The notes beneath the pieces are model-generated. The model was given only the letters and a program-made list of their open reading frames with translations. It was not told the origin of the DNA and did no database searches. From Solen grandis (lineage: Eukaryota > Mollusca > Bivalvia > Adapedonta > Solenidae), in NCBI GenBank assembly GCA_021229015.1, contig CM037783.1, forward strand, positions 26,294,154 through 26,358,153: a stretch of 64,000 nt of DNA, in the 5' to 3' direction. A program made the position numbers and the translations under genes. This document shows, piece by piece, positions 49,440 through 60,962 of this stretch; position 1 is the stretch's first letter, and each line of letters begins with the position of its first letter.

Positions 49440-50350
49440 TCAAACAGAGCACAATACTTTTAATATCATTTTGTTTCGCGTACACTTATCGAAAGTATTT
49501 TTTAGGTATTTGAGACTTATATATCTATATTTTGGACACACAAGCAAGAAATGATATCCAGATTCTATCATAGATGAGTTATAAGCACATAATCCATTTT
49601 TCTATCGTTCTATCGTATCTCCCTACCTCAATATTTAGTTCATGGCTAGATAAACAAAATACGTTTCAAATCTAAATTCTGTTATGCATTTAAAGTTAGT
49701 TTCAAGTTTTGGACTATTATTTATACATTCATGCCATTTCTGTATAAACTTTGTTTTATCATTGGTACATAGTCAGTATCTACATCAGAATTATTTTATA
49801 ATTTTCCAAAACCTAACTTTTCTAAAAGCGATTGAATTTCAAAGACCCAGTTTCTTTTTCGCTTTGTATTAAGTGTTTTAAACATTAGCGAATCTTTATT
49901 TTTCCTTATCTTAAAAAAATATTTTAATGCGCATTCTTTACATATTGTAGATAATGAAAATCTTCCTTGTTCTCCCAAAATTGCTATATTGGGGGATTGT
50001 GATTTTACGCCTAAAATGAATTTACAATATTTAAATTAAATTTCATCAATTTCACATACTCCCCACACCTCTGAACAATATGTAAGAATAGGTGTAATCA
50101 TTCTGTCAAATAACTGTAGTTTTGTTGATACGTGTATATCAAAATTTAAACGTAATAAAATATATAACAAATCCGACATCCCTCTCATTGCTTGTTCAGA
50201 CAATAAATTAATTGCATAGGACATACTGCCAGTATAAAACATATTAATATCCAGGTAACAGAACTTATCCACAACTTAAATAAGCTGTTCATTTATATTC
50301 CACTGACATTTTTTTCGTCTTTTTTCTTTTTTTCAAAAATGCATAGTTTT
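49440..50350 (-). mobile_element. Second decayed LINE fragment, same type as 42.3-43.8 kb
   Basis: Minus-strand pieces: INLLSEQAMRGMSDLLYILL, KLQLFDRMITPILTYCSEVWG (50.1 kb), EQGRFSLSTICKECALKYFF (49.95 kb), then ESGYHFLLVCPKYRYISLKY (49.53 kb). These correspond to the RT thumb and zinc-knuckle end of the other LINE. Only the 3' third remains. Confidence 0.82.
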
Positions 50351-50377
50351 GCTTTTCTTGCAATTATTCACTTTATA

Positions 50378-50660
50378 TACACTTTCGCTGCCTAAAAACA
50401 TAAATCGACGTCACTAATGATGTGTTGAAAATTCATTTATCCGATTTATAATGGGTACGCATGATAATCAGGTAATTTACCAGTGATACATCTGAGAATA
50501 TATTTTAAAGCAAAAGCAAAAACAGTCATTTTTTTTTCTTTCGAAATAGTCGGAAAAAAAACTCAAATCTGTCTAAGACAGGTATAAGTGAAGGGACACA
50601 GCCTTTGCCGCTTCGATGGACCGGACAATTGTCAATGTATCGACTGCATGCTTTTACAAG
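50378..50660 (+). repeat. Diverged copy of the 51.2 kb cassette
   Basis: It shares, in the same order, 'cactttcgctgcctaaa', 'atgtgttgaaaa', 'catttatccg', 'aatcaggtaatt', 'tttcgaaatagtcggaaaaa', 'cgatggaccggacaattgt' and 'caatgtatcgactgc' with 51208-51556. Its reading frame is broken. Confidence 0.7.
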
Positions 50661-51003
50661 TGGATCTGTAGGTGAGAGATGGGTATATCGTGCAAAGAAA
50701 ACTATTTCAAAAAGATATAATTTTAGATGTTAGATAGTCTTTACAGATGTCATATTCATTTAACGAGTTAGTTGTCCCGCTCAACGTTACCCGACATTGC
50801 CATAGTGACTGTGGAATTTGCATCAGTGCAATCTGTATATTTTTGCTCTCGGATTAAGTTCAAAATATATCAAAGTATCACTTTACGAGATTTCTTGTTA
50901 ATAATCATAATAATGAACAATTTATGGTTGTCTTTCCGGATACTTTTCGAACACCCTCGTATTACCTTGTATTAATAATAAATACCATTGACTGCATGTT
51001 TGA

Positions 51004-51006
51004 TAC

Positions 51007-51042
<36 letters not shown>

Positions 51043-51045
51043 CAT
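51004..51045. repeat. (TA)n-rich microsatellite
   Basis: Runs of TATATA and TACATATATA. Confidence 0.9.
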
Positions 51046-51207
51046 GTATATTGATTTAACGAAGAAACCAGTTATTGGCATAATAGTTTTTTGTTGCTGT
51101 TGTCGCATGGCTATTAAAACTATTTTTACAACGTATAAGTATGAAATTACTTCATGTATATTATTATATAGTTCCACACAAAACAATCATCAAATACTGG
51201 TTTAATT

Positions 51208-51556
51208 AACACTTTCGCTGCCTAAATCGCAGTCGGGGCATTTATTAAAACCAACGGCACCAATAATGTGTTAAAAATCATTTATCCGCTTACAATTAGG
51301 CACGCCCGGTAATCAGGTAATTCACTAGTGCTAAATTTGCAAACGAAAATACAACATGGAGGCAATATTTAAAAGCAAAACAAGCCGTTTCTTTTTTTTC
51401 GAACTTGTCGAAAAAAAAAAACATCTCGAATCTGTCTTCAACAGCGTATTACTGGATGGATCCAGCTTTTGCCTCTTTGATGGGCCGGACATTTTCGATG
51501 TATCGACTGCTACTGCTTGCTTAATTAGCGGAAAGGTGACAAACAAGCGAAAATGA
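51208..51556 (+). CDS. Unrecognised short ORF in a duplicated cassette
   Basis: The cassette starts 'cactttcgctgcctaaat' and contains an intact 66-codon frame from ATG 51356 to TGA 51556. The frame has RFFFFELVEKKKHLESVF, NSVLLDGSSFCLFDGPDIF and DVSTATACLISGKV. A diverged copy lies ~830 bp upstream (50378-50660) and keeps FDGPD but has lost the frame. The peptide looks globular in its second half, but I recognise no family. It could be an exon of a larger gene or coding debris carried by a repeat. Confidence 0.3.
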
Positions 51557-51599
51557 AACTTATAAATACGAGAAAACTGAAGTAATCAGCGAACTGCAA

Positions 51600-52740
51600 A
51601 TGATATTTCAATTTTGATCAAATTGAATGACTCCAATTGTTACATATAAACTTTAAAATTGATATGTGGATAAACGCATAAAAAACACATTTGTCGATTT
51701 TAGGTGTGTGGGCGGGAGACGCACGCCTTTTCCGCCCCCTCTAAATCCTCCCTTGATAATTGACTCTAAAGCTACAGCTTTTCAATTTTGTTGAAAGTGC
51801 ACTTTTCGTTTTTCTGCCATAACTCAACCGATTCAACCCCGAACTTCAAAAACTAAATATCGCCTGAAAGGACTTTTAAAGCACTATAAATTTTTCTAGT
51901 GTCTAGGTATAATATTTTTTATTCTTGGGCAGAAAGTCCTAATAAAGAGTACAAACCCAATAAGACTTTAATAAGAAGAAAAAATCATAACAAACCCAAT
52001 TGGTCTTTCTACTTGAGACAGAAAACCCCAATGAACATAACAAACCTATGCGTTTTCTGCAGGTTTATCGTTGACATTAAATATCGTTCATTATTTATTT
52101 CTTGGCTACATTCTTTCGTGGATCTATGTTCTAGAACACGTGAGCTCTATAATTATAAGAGACAAGTGTTCATGGGGATTTAATATTGGTGGATAAAACT
52201 CACCACGAAATCGAAGAAAATTAGTGTCCCACGAAAATTAATGATTTGACAGTATCCGTATTAACTTTCTGGCCCTAGTATAAACATATTCATCCTAAAA
52301 TGCAGTTAGTTTACTCAAATACGCATCGCAATTCACCATTCAACTATTTCCTGCCAAAGAATATCCGATCCGGATCGTGGTCAACCAACCCAATCACCGC
52401 TTTCTTTTCTTTCTTCAATTTGCTAGATTTCATGTATAATACCTAAATCATGTATAATACCGAAAGATATGAATATCTGCCATGTTTGATGACTTTATCA
52501 CTTGAAATTTTCAAGACATTATGAATACTTTTTTGTCATTTTAATGACGTCATAAACACGTGCCTTAAGAGAAAATTGTTCAGAAAGTAAACCTCTATCC
52601 CGATATGCTGTCAAAATTTCATGCTTCAAACGCATCAGGGGGCATTGCAAAATTTAAATGTATTTTTAGGACCTAAATTCGAAACTATGTTTGGCCATAA
52701 AATCATATTTTTTTCGAAGTTGGAAGTTTGACTAGACTAG
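51600..52740. repeat. More of the dispersed repeat family, otherwise unassigned
   Basis: 'ataactcaaccgattcaacc' then 'cgaacttcaaaaac' and 'aaagcactataaatttt' (51820-51900) match the modules at 46617, 49160 and 54520. No gene. Confidence 0.55.
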
Positions 52741-52985
52741 ACTTGACTAATTGAGTTTACCGTCGCTTCGACAGTATTTCAGTCATATAGCGACGTCCAG
52801 CTAATTACAGGTGGAGGAAGACCCCGAATGCACGGAGGCATCCGGGTAGAACCACCGACCTACCGCAAGCCAGCTGGAAGGCTTCCTCACATGAAAATCC
52901 GAATGACCCTGCCGGGTTTCGAACCCACTTGGTGAGGGGCTGAGTGAGTGTTAAAGTCAGCAACTTTACCCTCTCGGCCACGGTT
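52741..52985 (-). repeat. tRNA-derived SINE, family B, minus strand
   Basis: Complement of the family B tail ('accgtcgcttcgacagtatt') at the low-coordinate end, then 'gccagctggaaggcttcctc' and box B complement 'gggtttcgaaccc', with 'accctctcggccacgg' of the head at the high-coordinate end. Confidence 0.85.
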
Positions 52986-53315
52986 TGAATGCCAAAGTGC
53001 ATATCTACATCCTAAAATACATCTTCTGGAAAAAAAATCTAATATTGATAGTGGATGAAATCTGTGACGTCAAATCAAGTCATTCCACGCAGAAAGTCAT
53101 TATTTTCAAAGGAGACTCAAACGCTTTGCCTTATGCTATAATTTCATGAACCCCCTCTTAAATGAACCTGAATAATTTTCAGAATTAGTGTCCCACAAGG
53201 GAAGTAACTACCACTAGTCCTCTTTACATGTAAAATGGGTATACAAGGCTCCTTTCCTTCCTTATAAATGTTTCCTTTTTTATTCATATATTTTTAAGGA
53301 AGTTTAGAGCATCTG

Positions 53316-53317
<2 letters not shown>

Positions 53318-53375
<58 letters not shown>
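53318..53375. repeat. (TA)n microsatellite
   Basis: Uninterrupted TA dinucleotides of about 56 bp. Confidence 0.95.
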
Positions 53376-53377
<2 letters not shown>

Positions 53378-53479
53378 CAGCACGATACCTATACTGTTAA
53401 GAAATAAAAGATAGAACATTATGTGGAACCAACTGCAGAGGCACGAGGAAAAATTATTTTTCAGAAGTTTTTATTATCC

Positions 53480-55210
53480 ATATAACATTCTTATGAAATG
53501 TTACATTTCATAAATATAGATTCCGTTATTAAGGTCTTCAAATTTACAACATTTTACTCGATATATATTTCTACCTATCTGTTTCGGCTTTTGAGATTTA
53601 GACAGTTAAACCTCAAGAAAAAAACAGCAAAAGTCGTCAAAATGAGATACATATCAATTACTCCTTCTCGACTGACATCTTTGTAATTAATGAACATATC
53701 ATTAAATTCTATAAATAATGTTCTTAAAATTATTTTCAAAAAGTAATAGTTTCTGATAAAAAAGCAATCAAATGATTGGGACCAAATGCACAAGTGCATG
53801 AAGAACGGTTTTAATTATTGTTCACTTTTCATATAACTTCCTTATATGATGTCCGATTTCAAAAAAGCTGGGTACTGTAAGAAACGTCTTGAGATTTCCA
53901 ACATTTCAACATTTCACTTGCTTCATGTACCTGTAACGGCTTTTGAGATATAGACAGTTAATCCTCAAGATACCTGCGAAAATTGGCAAAAAAAAATCTA
54001 TAAATACTACCCGACCATAACTATTTAGTTAATATTCCGATTATTAAAGTCTACATACCATTTTAACGGCATTGCACCAAGCTATGAATAATGTATTTTA
54101 AGTTATTTTAGAAAAAACTAATAGTTTCTTAGAAAAAAAAATAACATAAGTGCAAGTAAGAACGGTTTAAACTGGTTCTTATTTCTTTATGTAACTTCAT
54201 TATATGATGTCTAATTTTAAAAAGCTGGGTACAGTTGTAAAGGTCTTCCCAACATTTCACACGTTTTAAATAAAAAAGGTATCTTTAACAGTTTTTTTAG
54301 ATATGGACGGTTAAACCTCGAGAAAACGGTAAGGAATCTGCAAATTATGTTCATGTTGTTTCGTTTTCTCCCTATAATTCTATGAATCTTAGACCCATCT
54401 TTAAATTTTAAACACCAGTACAAGTAACGGTCAGGCATTCTTCTACAACTTATGTTCAATAATTGTAAAGATATAAGCATCTAAATGCACTTGCGGTACC
54501 GTCTTTTTTGTTTTTCTGCAATAGCTCAACTGATTCATCCCCGATCTTCAAAAACTGAATATCATCTGAAAGGTCGTTCAAAGCACTACAAATTTTACCC
54601 ATAGTAAAATATTTATCGTTTTTGAGATATTTAAGGCCGAAGAAAAAAACGATTATTGACATGTGTCCATGACCATTCTGCTTTTCCGGAAACGGAAGTT
54701 ATTTTTTTTTTTACAATAAAATGCTATGTTGCACGTTTAATGAAAAAATATGGAAATCAGTCAGAAACTGAGGCGAGCAGTACTGATACCAGTCATGATG
54801 CCATTTGACGTCATGCGACGTTAGTCGTCGAAGAGCTGAAAGAAATCGATAGGACACAAGTTATGACCAAATATCAAGCTTCTAGCTTATCTGTAAGCTT
54901 CGTTATACTTTAATACATTTCCAGGTCCAATGTTTGTTTAACCATAGAACCTTGGTCTTTTCGAATTTTGCAAAACGTATATGGATGTGCAAATCTAGAA
55001 TGTAATTATACAGACAACGTCAAGTGTGACAACATATGACGTCATAGGCAAATGAAAATCATGGAACTGGAAATTTCAGTATCTGAAGTATATGCCATTA
55101 AATTTTCAACATATAAATTGAGGCGTAGAAAAGAAGAAAAAAAGAGATTAAGAAAAAGAACTAGATTTCGTTTGTCCCGAACAAACGATAAGGCTTGCTG
55201 CTGTAATGGC
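53480..55210. repeat. Tandem/dispersed copies of the same repeat family
   Basis: Two units of 'tcaaaaaagctgggtactgt' and 'gagatatagacagttaatcc' at 53850-53970 and 54210-54330 echo 46320-46420. 'atttaaggccgaagaaaaaa' is at 54624, 'atgacgtcataggcaaatga' at 55035, and 'aactagatttcgtttgtccc' followed by 'gaacaaacgat' at 55154-55192. No gene. Confidence 0.7.
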
Positions 55211-55214
55211 ATTT

Positions 55215-55645
55215 GCGTCATTGTGACCTTGAGCCTTGACTTTATGACCTCAAAATCATAGGGTCATCTTAAGGCCATTTGCAATGTCCAAACTAAGTTT
55301 CAGAGACCTAGGCTTGTTACCTCTCAAGTAATCAATCTAAAAAGGATTTTATATTAAATGTCATTGTGATCTTTCCCTTTGACCTTATGACCTTTAAGAT
55401 ACTAGGGGTCATTTACTGACCAAGGGGAATGTCCCTACTAAGTTTCTCAAACCTAGACTTATTCCTTCTCAAGTTATTGATCAGACAAGTATTTTACACT
55501 AAGTGTCACTTTGACCTTTAACCTATATTTGACCATAAAATTTAAAAGGGATCATCAACTGACCGTGGACAATGTCCCTACAAAGTTTCCAAACCTAGGC
55601 TTATTTCTGCTCAAGATATTGTGCGGACAATAAATAAAACACACT
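55215..55645 (+). repeat. Three ~140 bp tandem units ('TGACCTTTGACCTTATGACC')
   Basis: Each unit has a 'gtgaccttgacc/ttgaccttatgacc' start, 'aatgtccctactaagttt', 'aaacctaggcttatt' and 'tctcaagttattgatc'. Units begin near 55215, 55360 and 55503. Confidence 0.8.
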
Positions 55646-55756
55646 GTTCTTAATTTCCTGACCCTTCACACGATGCTATTACCGCTTATGATGAGCATGA
55701 CAATGTACTTACGTTAACCTACTCATGATTCGATTTAAAATCACTGATCCTGTCTC

Positions 55757-55978
55757 CGGCGCCTCCGTGGCCGAGAGGATAAAGACCCTCATCGCCTGGG
55801 TTCGAATTATGGTAGGGTCATTCGGATTTTCATGTGAGGAAGCCTTCCAGCTGGCTTGCAGTAGGTCGGTGGTCTATCCGGATGCTCTGTGCATTCGGGG
55901 TCTTCTTCCACCTGCAATTAGCTGGATTACGCTATATGACTAAAATACTGTCGAAGCGACGGTAAACTCAAGTCAAGT
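55757..55978 (+). repeat. tRNA-derived SINE, family B
   Basis: The head is 'ggcgcctccgtggccgagag' with box B 'gggttcgaatta'. The body is 'gaggaagccttccagctggc' and 'agtaggtcggtggtctatcc', with the tail 'tatgactaaaatactgtcga' and 'agcgacggtaaac'. Some of the head between box A and box B is missing. Confidence 0.87.
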
Positions 55979-56196
55979 CTAGCCTGATCATGTCTACAAA
56001 CGTAGCGATGCATGCCTCAGAATGACGAAGTGTTCATTTAAAATATGACTTTCTCATCAGCAATATAAAGGGTGTCGCTTTGACACAGGTACACAACGGC
56101 CCATTAAATGTGTGCCTGTGATTTTCTCGATGTAATGCATGCTGCTTATGATAAGATATCAAGCTGATATTGGCTTTGTAAATTGTATTTCCTTTT

Positions 56197-56340
56197 AATT
56201 ATGTCTCCTCCCATATTTTTATGGAGGGAATATATTGTTTTTGTCAGAGTTGTCTGTCTGCCCGTTTGTCTATCCTAATTTTTGTCCGGAGCAAAACTCA
56301 AAAAGTATCAAAGCAAAAAACGTGCACTTATCCAATTCTA
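56197..56340 (+). repeat. 'TATGTCTCC...TTTTATGGAGGGA' dispersed repeat start
   Basis: A short hairpin (ctcctcccatatttttatgg then aggga) is followed by 'gttgtctgtctgcccgtttg' and 'ttttgtccggagcaaaactc', a layout I associate with mollusc repeats. Confidence 0.5.
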
Positions 56341-56455
56341 ATTTTAAACTAATGCAAAAGCATAAAACTCACACAAGACAAAAACACACGATTTCATTTT
56401 TTTTTTCAGATTGATAAAAAGATTGATGCAAATTCATTGTTACACACAGGATGTC

Positions 56456-56626
56456 ATGGTTCGATCCCGGTTCGACATACTGAAGTCGCCAAATGATATC
56501 AGTGTAGCTCCCTTGCTTGGTGCAAAGCATATTTATTTGTCTTTCCTGGTTAGCCCGGTGTCAGAATAATATTACTTAATGTTACATTATGCTATATGTC
56601 CACGGCGTGATACTGCAGTGTGGTAA
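56456..56626 (+). repeat. SINE family A, partial
   Basis: Box B-like 'tggttcgatcccggttcgac', then 'agctcccttgcttggtgc', 'ccggtgtcagaataat' and 'cacggcgtgatactgcagtg'. The 3' tail is missing. Confidence 0.75.
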
Positions 56627-58714
56627 CACACTTAAATATCACCAACATTATCAGCACTTTGATATGTAATGTCGATATTATTTCGTCCAAGACATAGATA
56701 ACAACCACAATGTTTAGTTATTTCATACATATAAATATTTTCTTTTTCTGAGACTGATAAATCATCGTGGATTAAACGTTTCATGTACGTGTCTTGAATG
56801 TTTCGAAAATAGAAAATGTCTACGATAGCTTGGCATGTTTCAAGGTTTGAATTAAGCAATTGATCATTCTTGTTTTAATATGAGATTTTTATGAACATTG
56901 CTAAGAAGAATGCACAGTCGTTAAATGGAGAATCAAAGAATACAATCATACTTATAACGACGAATTTCTTCAAAATCATCCCAGTTTTTCTTAAACAGTT
57001 CCAAGCACCAACCATGCAACTGTTTATTAACCATGAAACTATAATAATGCTACTCACTGCAAGATCTACTTATCCCCACAAACTGCAGATCAGTCCCGAT
57101 AAGCCATATCAAATTACTCTCACATGTTCTTTGGCAGCATACATTTTTTGTGTTTCTGTGATGAAATAAAATAGACATGTTATTAATTAGATGTTAAACC
57201 AGAAATCATACTGCATATACCGAAGTGCGGCGTGAAATATATGCTTAGGAAATGTATATAATTGTATACACCCCACATTTGCAAAACGCAAATTTTGGTC
57301 ATTTTAGGATTATTTGAATATCACTAAATATAAATTTATATTAAACTTTAAAAATTATTCTGGTAAATTTTGTGTATATTTATTTTCTGCTATGAGTTTT
57401 GTCTAATTTTAAAATTAAAATGTGATATGTGCATGGTTTACTGGTAATCGTCTTGGATTCTAGGTCATAACCCTTACATATACAACTGAATAATTTAAGT
57501 AACAATGTTGACATTGTAAATGTATGATGTCATTAAAATGAAATACTTAAGAAAATAAATACAGTATATAATGCAATTCTATTGGACATAATTTCTAAAC
57601 AGAATGAAGTCAGATACTGTAACATTAATATCATTGTAAGAATATGATATCATTTGAAAGTGATACTATTGACAACCTTTCATTTGGAATATATATATTT
57701 TATTTAATGCTCTTCGGTGGATTATAGGGAAATATCAGTGAATTTAAAATGATAATTTCACTGCTTAAAACAGTGAATATTACAATTTTCAAAATTTTCA
57801 CTCTGGAACTTGAGCTCGACCTTACGTTATAAAATGATCGGAGCGTCATTTGTGCTGGGTTTTACGCAAGAAATGACGTCATAAAAACGTCACGCACGCG
57901 AGGTAATCCAGCCAATTTTGACAAATTTTGTGAATAACACAGCTAATTTCTGGCCTTTAAAGCATTAAATAAGAAAGAAATAAAATGTATGTTTTACTCT
58001 CATATAATGGAGTAATAATTTCACTGAGTTGACATAAAAAGTGATATTTTCACGAGTGGCGAAACATATTCAAAAGCTTGTACTGGTTTTATACGAATAT
58101 TAGCGCAACACTTAACTAGGTTTTGCATGAATGCGCAAGACTGAATGCATCCCTGAAATATTGAAACTGTACACATTTTACTGTATAACGTACACTCTCG
58201 GCAGATAATTTAACAATTTCGTCTGTTTTTGCGTCGTCTGCTTTATCTCGTCACACTACCTCACAGTGACAAGTTTTTGAGCGTGACAAGTTTCTCTTAG
58301 CGTGACAAGTTTTTATGACCGTGACATTTTTTTTCTAGCGTGACAGGATTATCATTGTGTTAAGTAAACACAGTGTACTTTGAAATTATCGTCTGCTACA
58401 AGAATGTCGAGGATGAGCTAAAGGACTTAGTTTAACTTTTAACTTTGTTTAAGTTTATTTTATTGATTTTTATCAAATATAATCAAAGAGTTGTTGTAAT
58501 CACGCTAATGAGTCATGCTGTAGCAATCTCGTTAGATGCAACGAGAAGTAACTCTCGTAACGTATTAAACTAAGATATATCTTAGTTATCTTTCTTTAGA
58601 TTGTTTTTAGCTCTAGTATACACAATTGTGGTTCTGGCTCACTTTTGTACTGAATGACCTTTTTGGTGTTTTGGGCCTCCTAAGCGTTACGTTATTTGGC
58701 CTCTGAGAGATCTC
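56627..58714. other. Stretch without recognised gene
   Basis: AT-rich DNA. At 58262-58345 a ~22 bp unit 'agcgtgacaagttt' recurs about four or five times. No gene identified. Confidence 0.5.
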
Positions 58715-59180
58715 AAGATCTAATCTAACCCTCTAGCAGAGTCTGTGGCTCTGGCTCACCTTGCCACACCACAACTCAGGTGAACACGATAGGGGCAGCC
58801 TCATCCCCCTGGCGGGCCCTTCCCAGTTAGATGGGCTCGGGGGGACGGTCCACCACCCTCTCCGGTCCGGGGCACCATGAATCTGATAAAAGAGGCTTGG
58901 ATATTTTTGGCAAAAAAAGACGAGCATACTGGTTAGATTGGCCCGGGGCCCAGCACACAAGGGCCGCCAGTAACTCAGGCCCCCAGGGACGACCCGGGGT
59001 TGGTATGATTATTGTGTAAAATCGATGTTTCTCGGACAAATGTTTTATGTTTTCGAGCTCATCCTGAACATTTTTTAGGGTTGATTGGGCTTCTAAAAGC
59101 TCGGTATAGAGCTTGGAGACCTTCATAGAGATCCAGATCGTAAGAGCGACTTCTATGACTGGAAAACAGATCTCGATCAA
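58715..59180 (-). pseudogene. Unrecognised coding-like frame, west end of GC-rich island
   Basis: A minus frame runs 59180 to 58827. Its first half is hydrophobic then coiled-coil-like (IEICFPVIEVALTIWISMKV, SKLYTELLEAQSTLKNVQDE). The second half is Pro/Trp-rich (PTPGRPWGPELLAALVCWAP). The first half has a tandem partner at 59275-59450. No family is recognised. The change in character near residue 58 may mark a fusion of two decayed segments. Confidence 0.3.
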
Positions 59181-59460
59181 GTCTATTGTTGGTTGGCATA
59201 TTCTGTATATAAAGAAGGATGGTCAGAATCTCTTATACATGCACTGTTTAAGATCCAATTAATTCGGACTTCTAAGAGCCCGGCATAGAGCTGGGAGAGC
59301 TTTCTAGCGAGTCAGATCGTAAGAACGACTTCTGAGACTGGAAAACTGATGTTGATCAAATCTGACATTGAAGATGAGCACATTCAGTGTATAAAGGAGG
59401 TGGGTTTGAATCTGTAATACACACAGCTTAAGATCCATTCACTTTTTTGACGAGTTCCGC
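59085..59460 (-). repeat. ~190 bp tandem duplication with conserved frame
   Basis: Two units share 'cagatcgtaaga', 'cgacttctgagactggaaaa', 'gatcaagtct' and 'gtataaag' words. On the minus strand both encode 'FPVxEVxLTI' and 'KLxxLYxxLLE', the second with an internal stop. Confidence 0.6.
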
Positions 59461-59720
59461 CATCGCTTCTCTGCGACCTTCTTCGAGAAGCCTTTTTTTA
59501 GGCTCGTCCATGTTTTCATTCACATTTTTAGTACTTGCTTGTTGCAAGTCTTCGAACTTTTGGACTTCTTTTTAAACCAAATTATATTCTATCTCTGAGA
59601 TATTTCCATCTGTCAAAGCCATGATTAAAATATACGAGATGGTATTCAGCTTCGCACGGGCTATTGTTTCGATGCACCGGTGCTTGTCATATTTTGCAGT
59701 AAGCCGACGCTGGGCCATCT
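59450..59720 (-). pseudogene. Unrecognised charged, helical coding-like frame with one internal stop
   Basis: The minus frame from about 59720 reads KMAQRRLTAKYDKHRCIETI, ARAKLNTISYILIMALTDGN, ISEIEYNLV, a TAA near 59573, then in the same frame KEVQKFEDLQQASTKNVNEN, MDEPKKRLLEEGRREAMAEL and VKKVN. The amphipathic pattern continues across the stop, so it looks like one protein of ~100 residues with a single nonsense change. No family can be named with confidence. Confidence 0.4.
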
Positions 59721-60381
59721 TACCAAAGACGCAGATACCGGCGCACCCGGGAGACCGGGCCCTCCAACAAAACTGTCTCAACGCCATCAACAACGCGTTT
59801 ATTTATTTATTTATTTTTTTTCAAAGGCTGGCCTTTTTTCACCCTCACGTGTCAAGTCAGTCTGTATGCGGGTTATCTCCTGCAGGCGGTAAGCATGTCC
59901 ATCACCGGGCAGGTTTTGGTTTAAGGAGATGGATATGTGGGAGCTACTCCGTCCTTTTGTCTATGTATTTATATTCTTCACTTGTCTAGTTAATAAGAAG
60001 GGCAACCACTCCGGAAGCTACATGCCATCAACATAATTTCAGACAAAAGAATAGTAAACGCTATCTATCCGGTCCCGTGGTAGCGGGGCTTAAATAAGAT
60101 ACGCCAGATTAGGAAAGGGTTGTACTAGGAGGGGGTTTTTCCCTAACTAGACTTACTCATCGTGACGTTGGCATGGTCGTAGTCGACGGAACAGCCGCAC
60201 TGGCGACCAAAGATCTGCTAGTTAAGCAAGATATTCCCTGAAACATATTGAAGTAGAGATGATTCAATAAAAATTACACATTAAGATGGTACTTTTGCAT
60301 TGATGTTGGGTTGAGCTATCGCTAATGCGCATGCGTTCACTGGGTAACTTTTTATTTAGCACCCTTAAAGACTCTAGATAA

Positions 60382-60528
60382 CTGACGAAGAAGGAGACGC
60401 CACACCTCGCAGTGAACAATTACAGGCGGCACAAGCAGAAGGCTAAAAGGCGAACTCAACGAATTGATTTCATCCACGACGAGCTAAGGCGGCAAGGCCA
60501 CACCGTCCAACCTTTAAGATGGAGATGA
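60382..60528 (+). pseudogene. Short very basic coding-like frame
   Basis: A plus frame free of stops until the TGA at 60526 reads TPHLAVNNYRRHKQKAKRRT then QRIDFIHDELRRQGHTVQPL. The Arg/Lys-rich character with few AT-biased residues is unlike translated background here. No start codon or family was identified. A different plus frame across the same bases is also fairly open. Confidence 0.25.
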
Positions 60529-60629
60529 GCCATGCGGGGTTTTCTTTAGTCCGGGTAAGATTTAGATCCGTGGACCCCGACCCAAAGCTGTCTGACTCTT
60601 ATACGCCATCTTCAGAACAACAAAAATAG

Positions 60630-60962
60630 GGGATTGAATTTATAGTATTAGCTCTGGAAGCGGCCGGACTTGTCGCTATTGTAGGTGAGGATGGTCCCAA
60701 CGGGCAACTAGTTGGCGCTCCAACCAGGGTCGCTTTGGTGGGTGTCGCGACCAGTGAAGCTCTCCGGGGTCGGTTACAGCCTCCTGGTCAGCTTTTTCCA
60801 TCGGCCTTGCTCCCGTGGGTAAATTTTCCAATAATGCTGCACCCTGGTTTCGGTCTACCGGTAGCCCGCCTCGACCTGTTTCTCGAAGGAGATAATAGCT
60901 CTCGTATTCGGAGAGACTTTAGGAGGCCAGATCTTTCAGGTATGCTAGGAGGGGCGTTGTAG
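60630..60962 (+). other. Open frame of uncertain reality inside GC-rich island
   Basis: A plus frame reads FIVLALEAAGLVAIVGEDGP, VALVGVATSEALRGRLQPP and FGLPVARLDLFLEGDNSSRI before a stop at 60960. It overlaps minus frames of similar openness, so the coding strand is undecided. Confidence 0.2.

Noticed and set aside
55757..55850. tRNA gene
   Set aside because: Box A and B-like words are present, but the arms do not pair properly and the copy continues into a SINE body; the same holds for the heads at 12594, 8386, 31250, 36560 and 24130.
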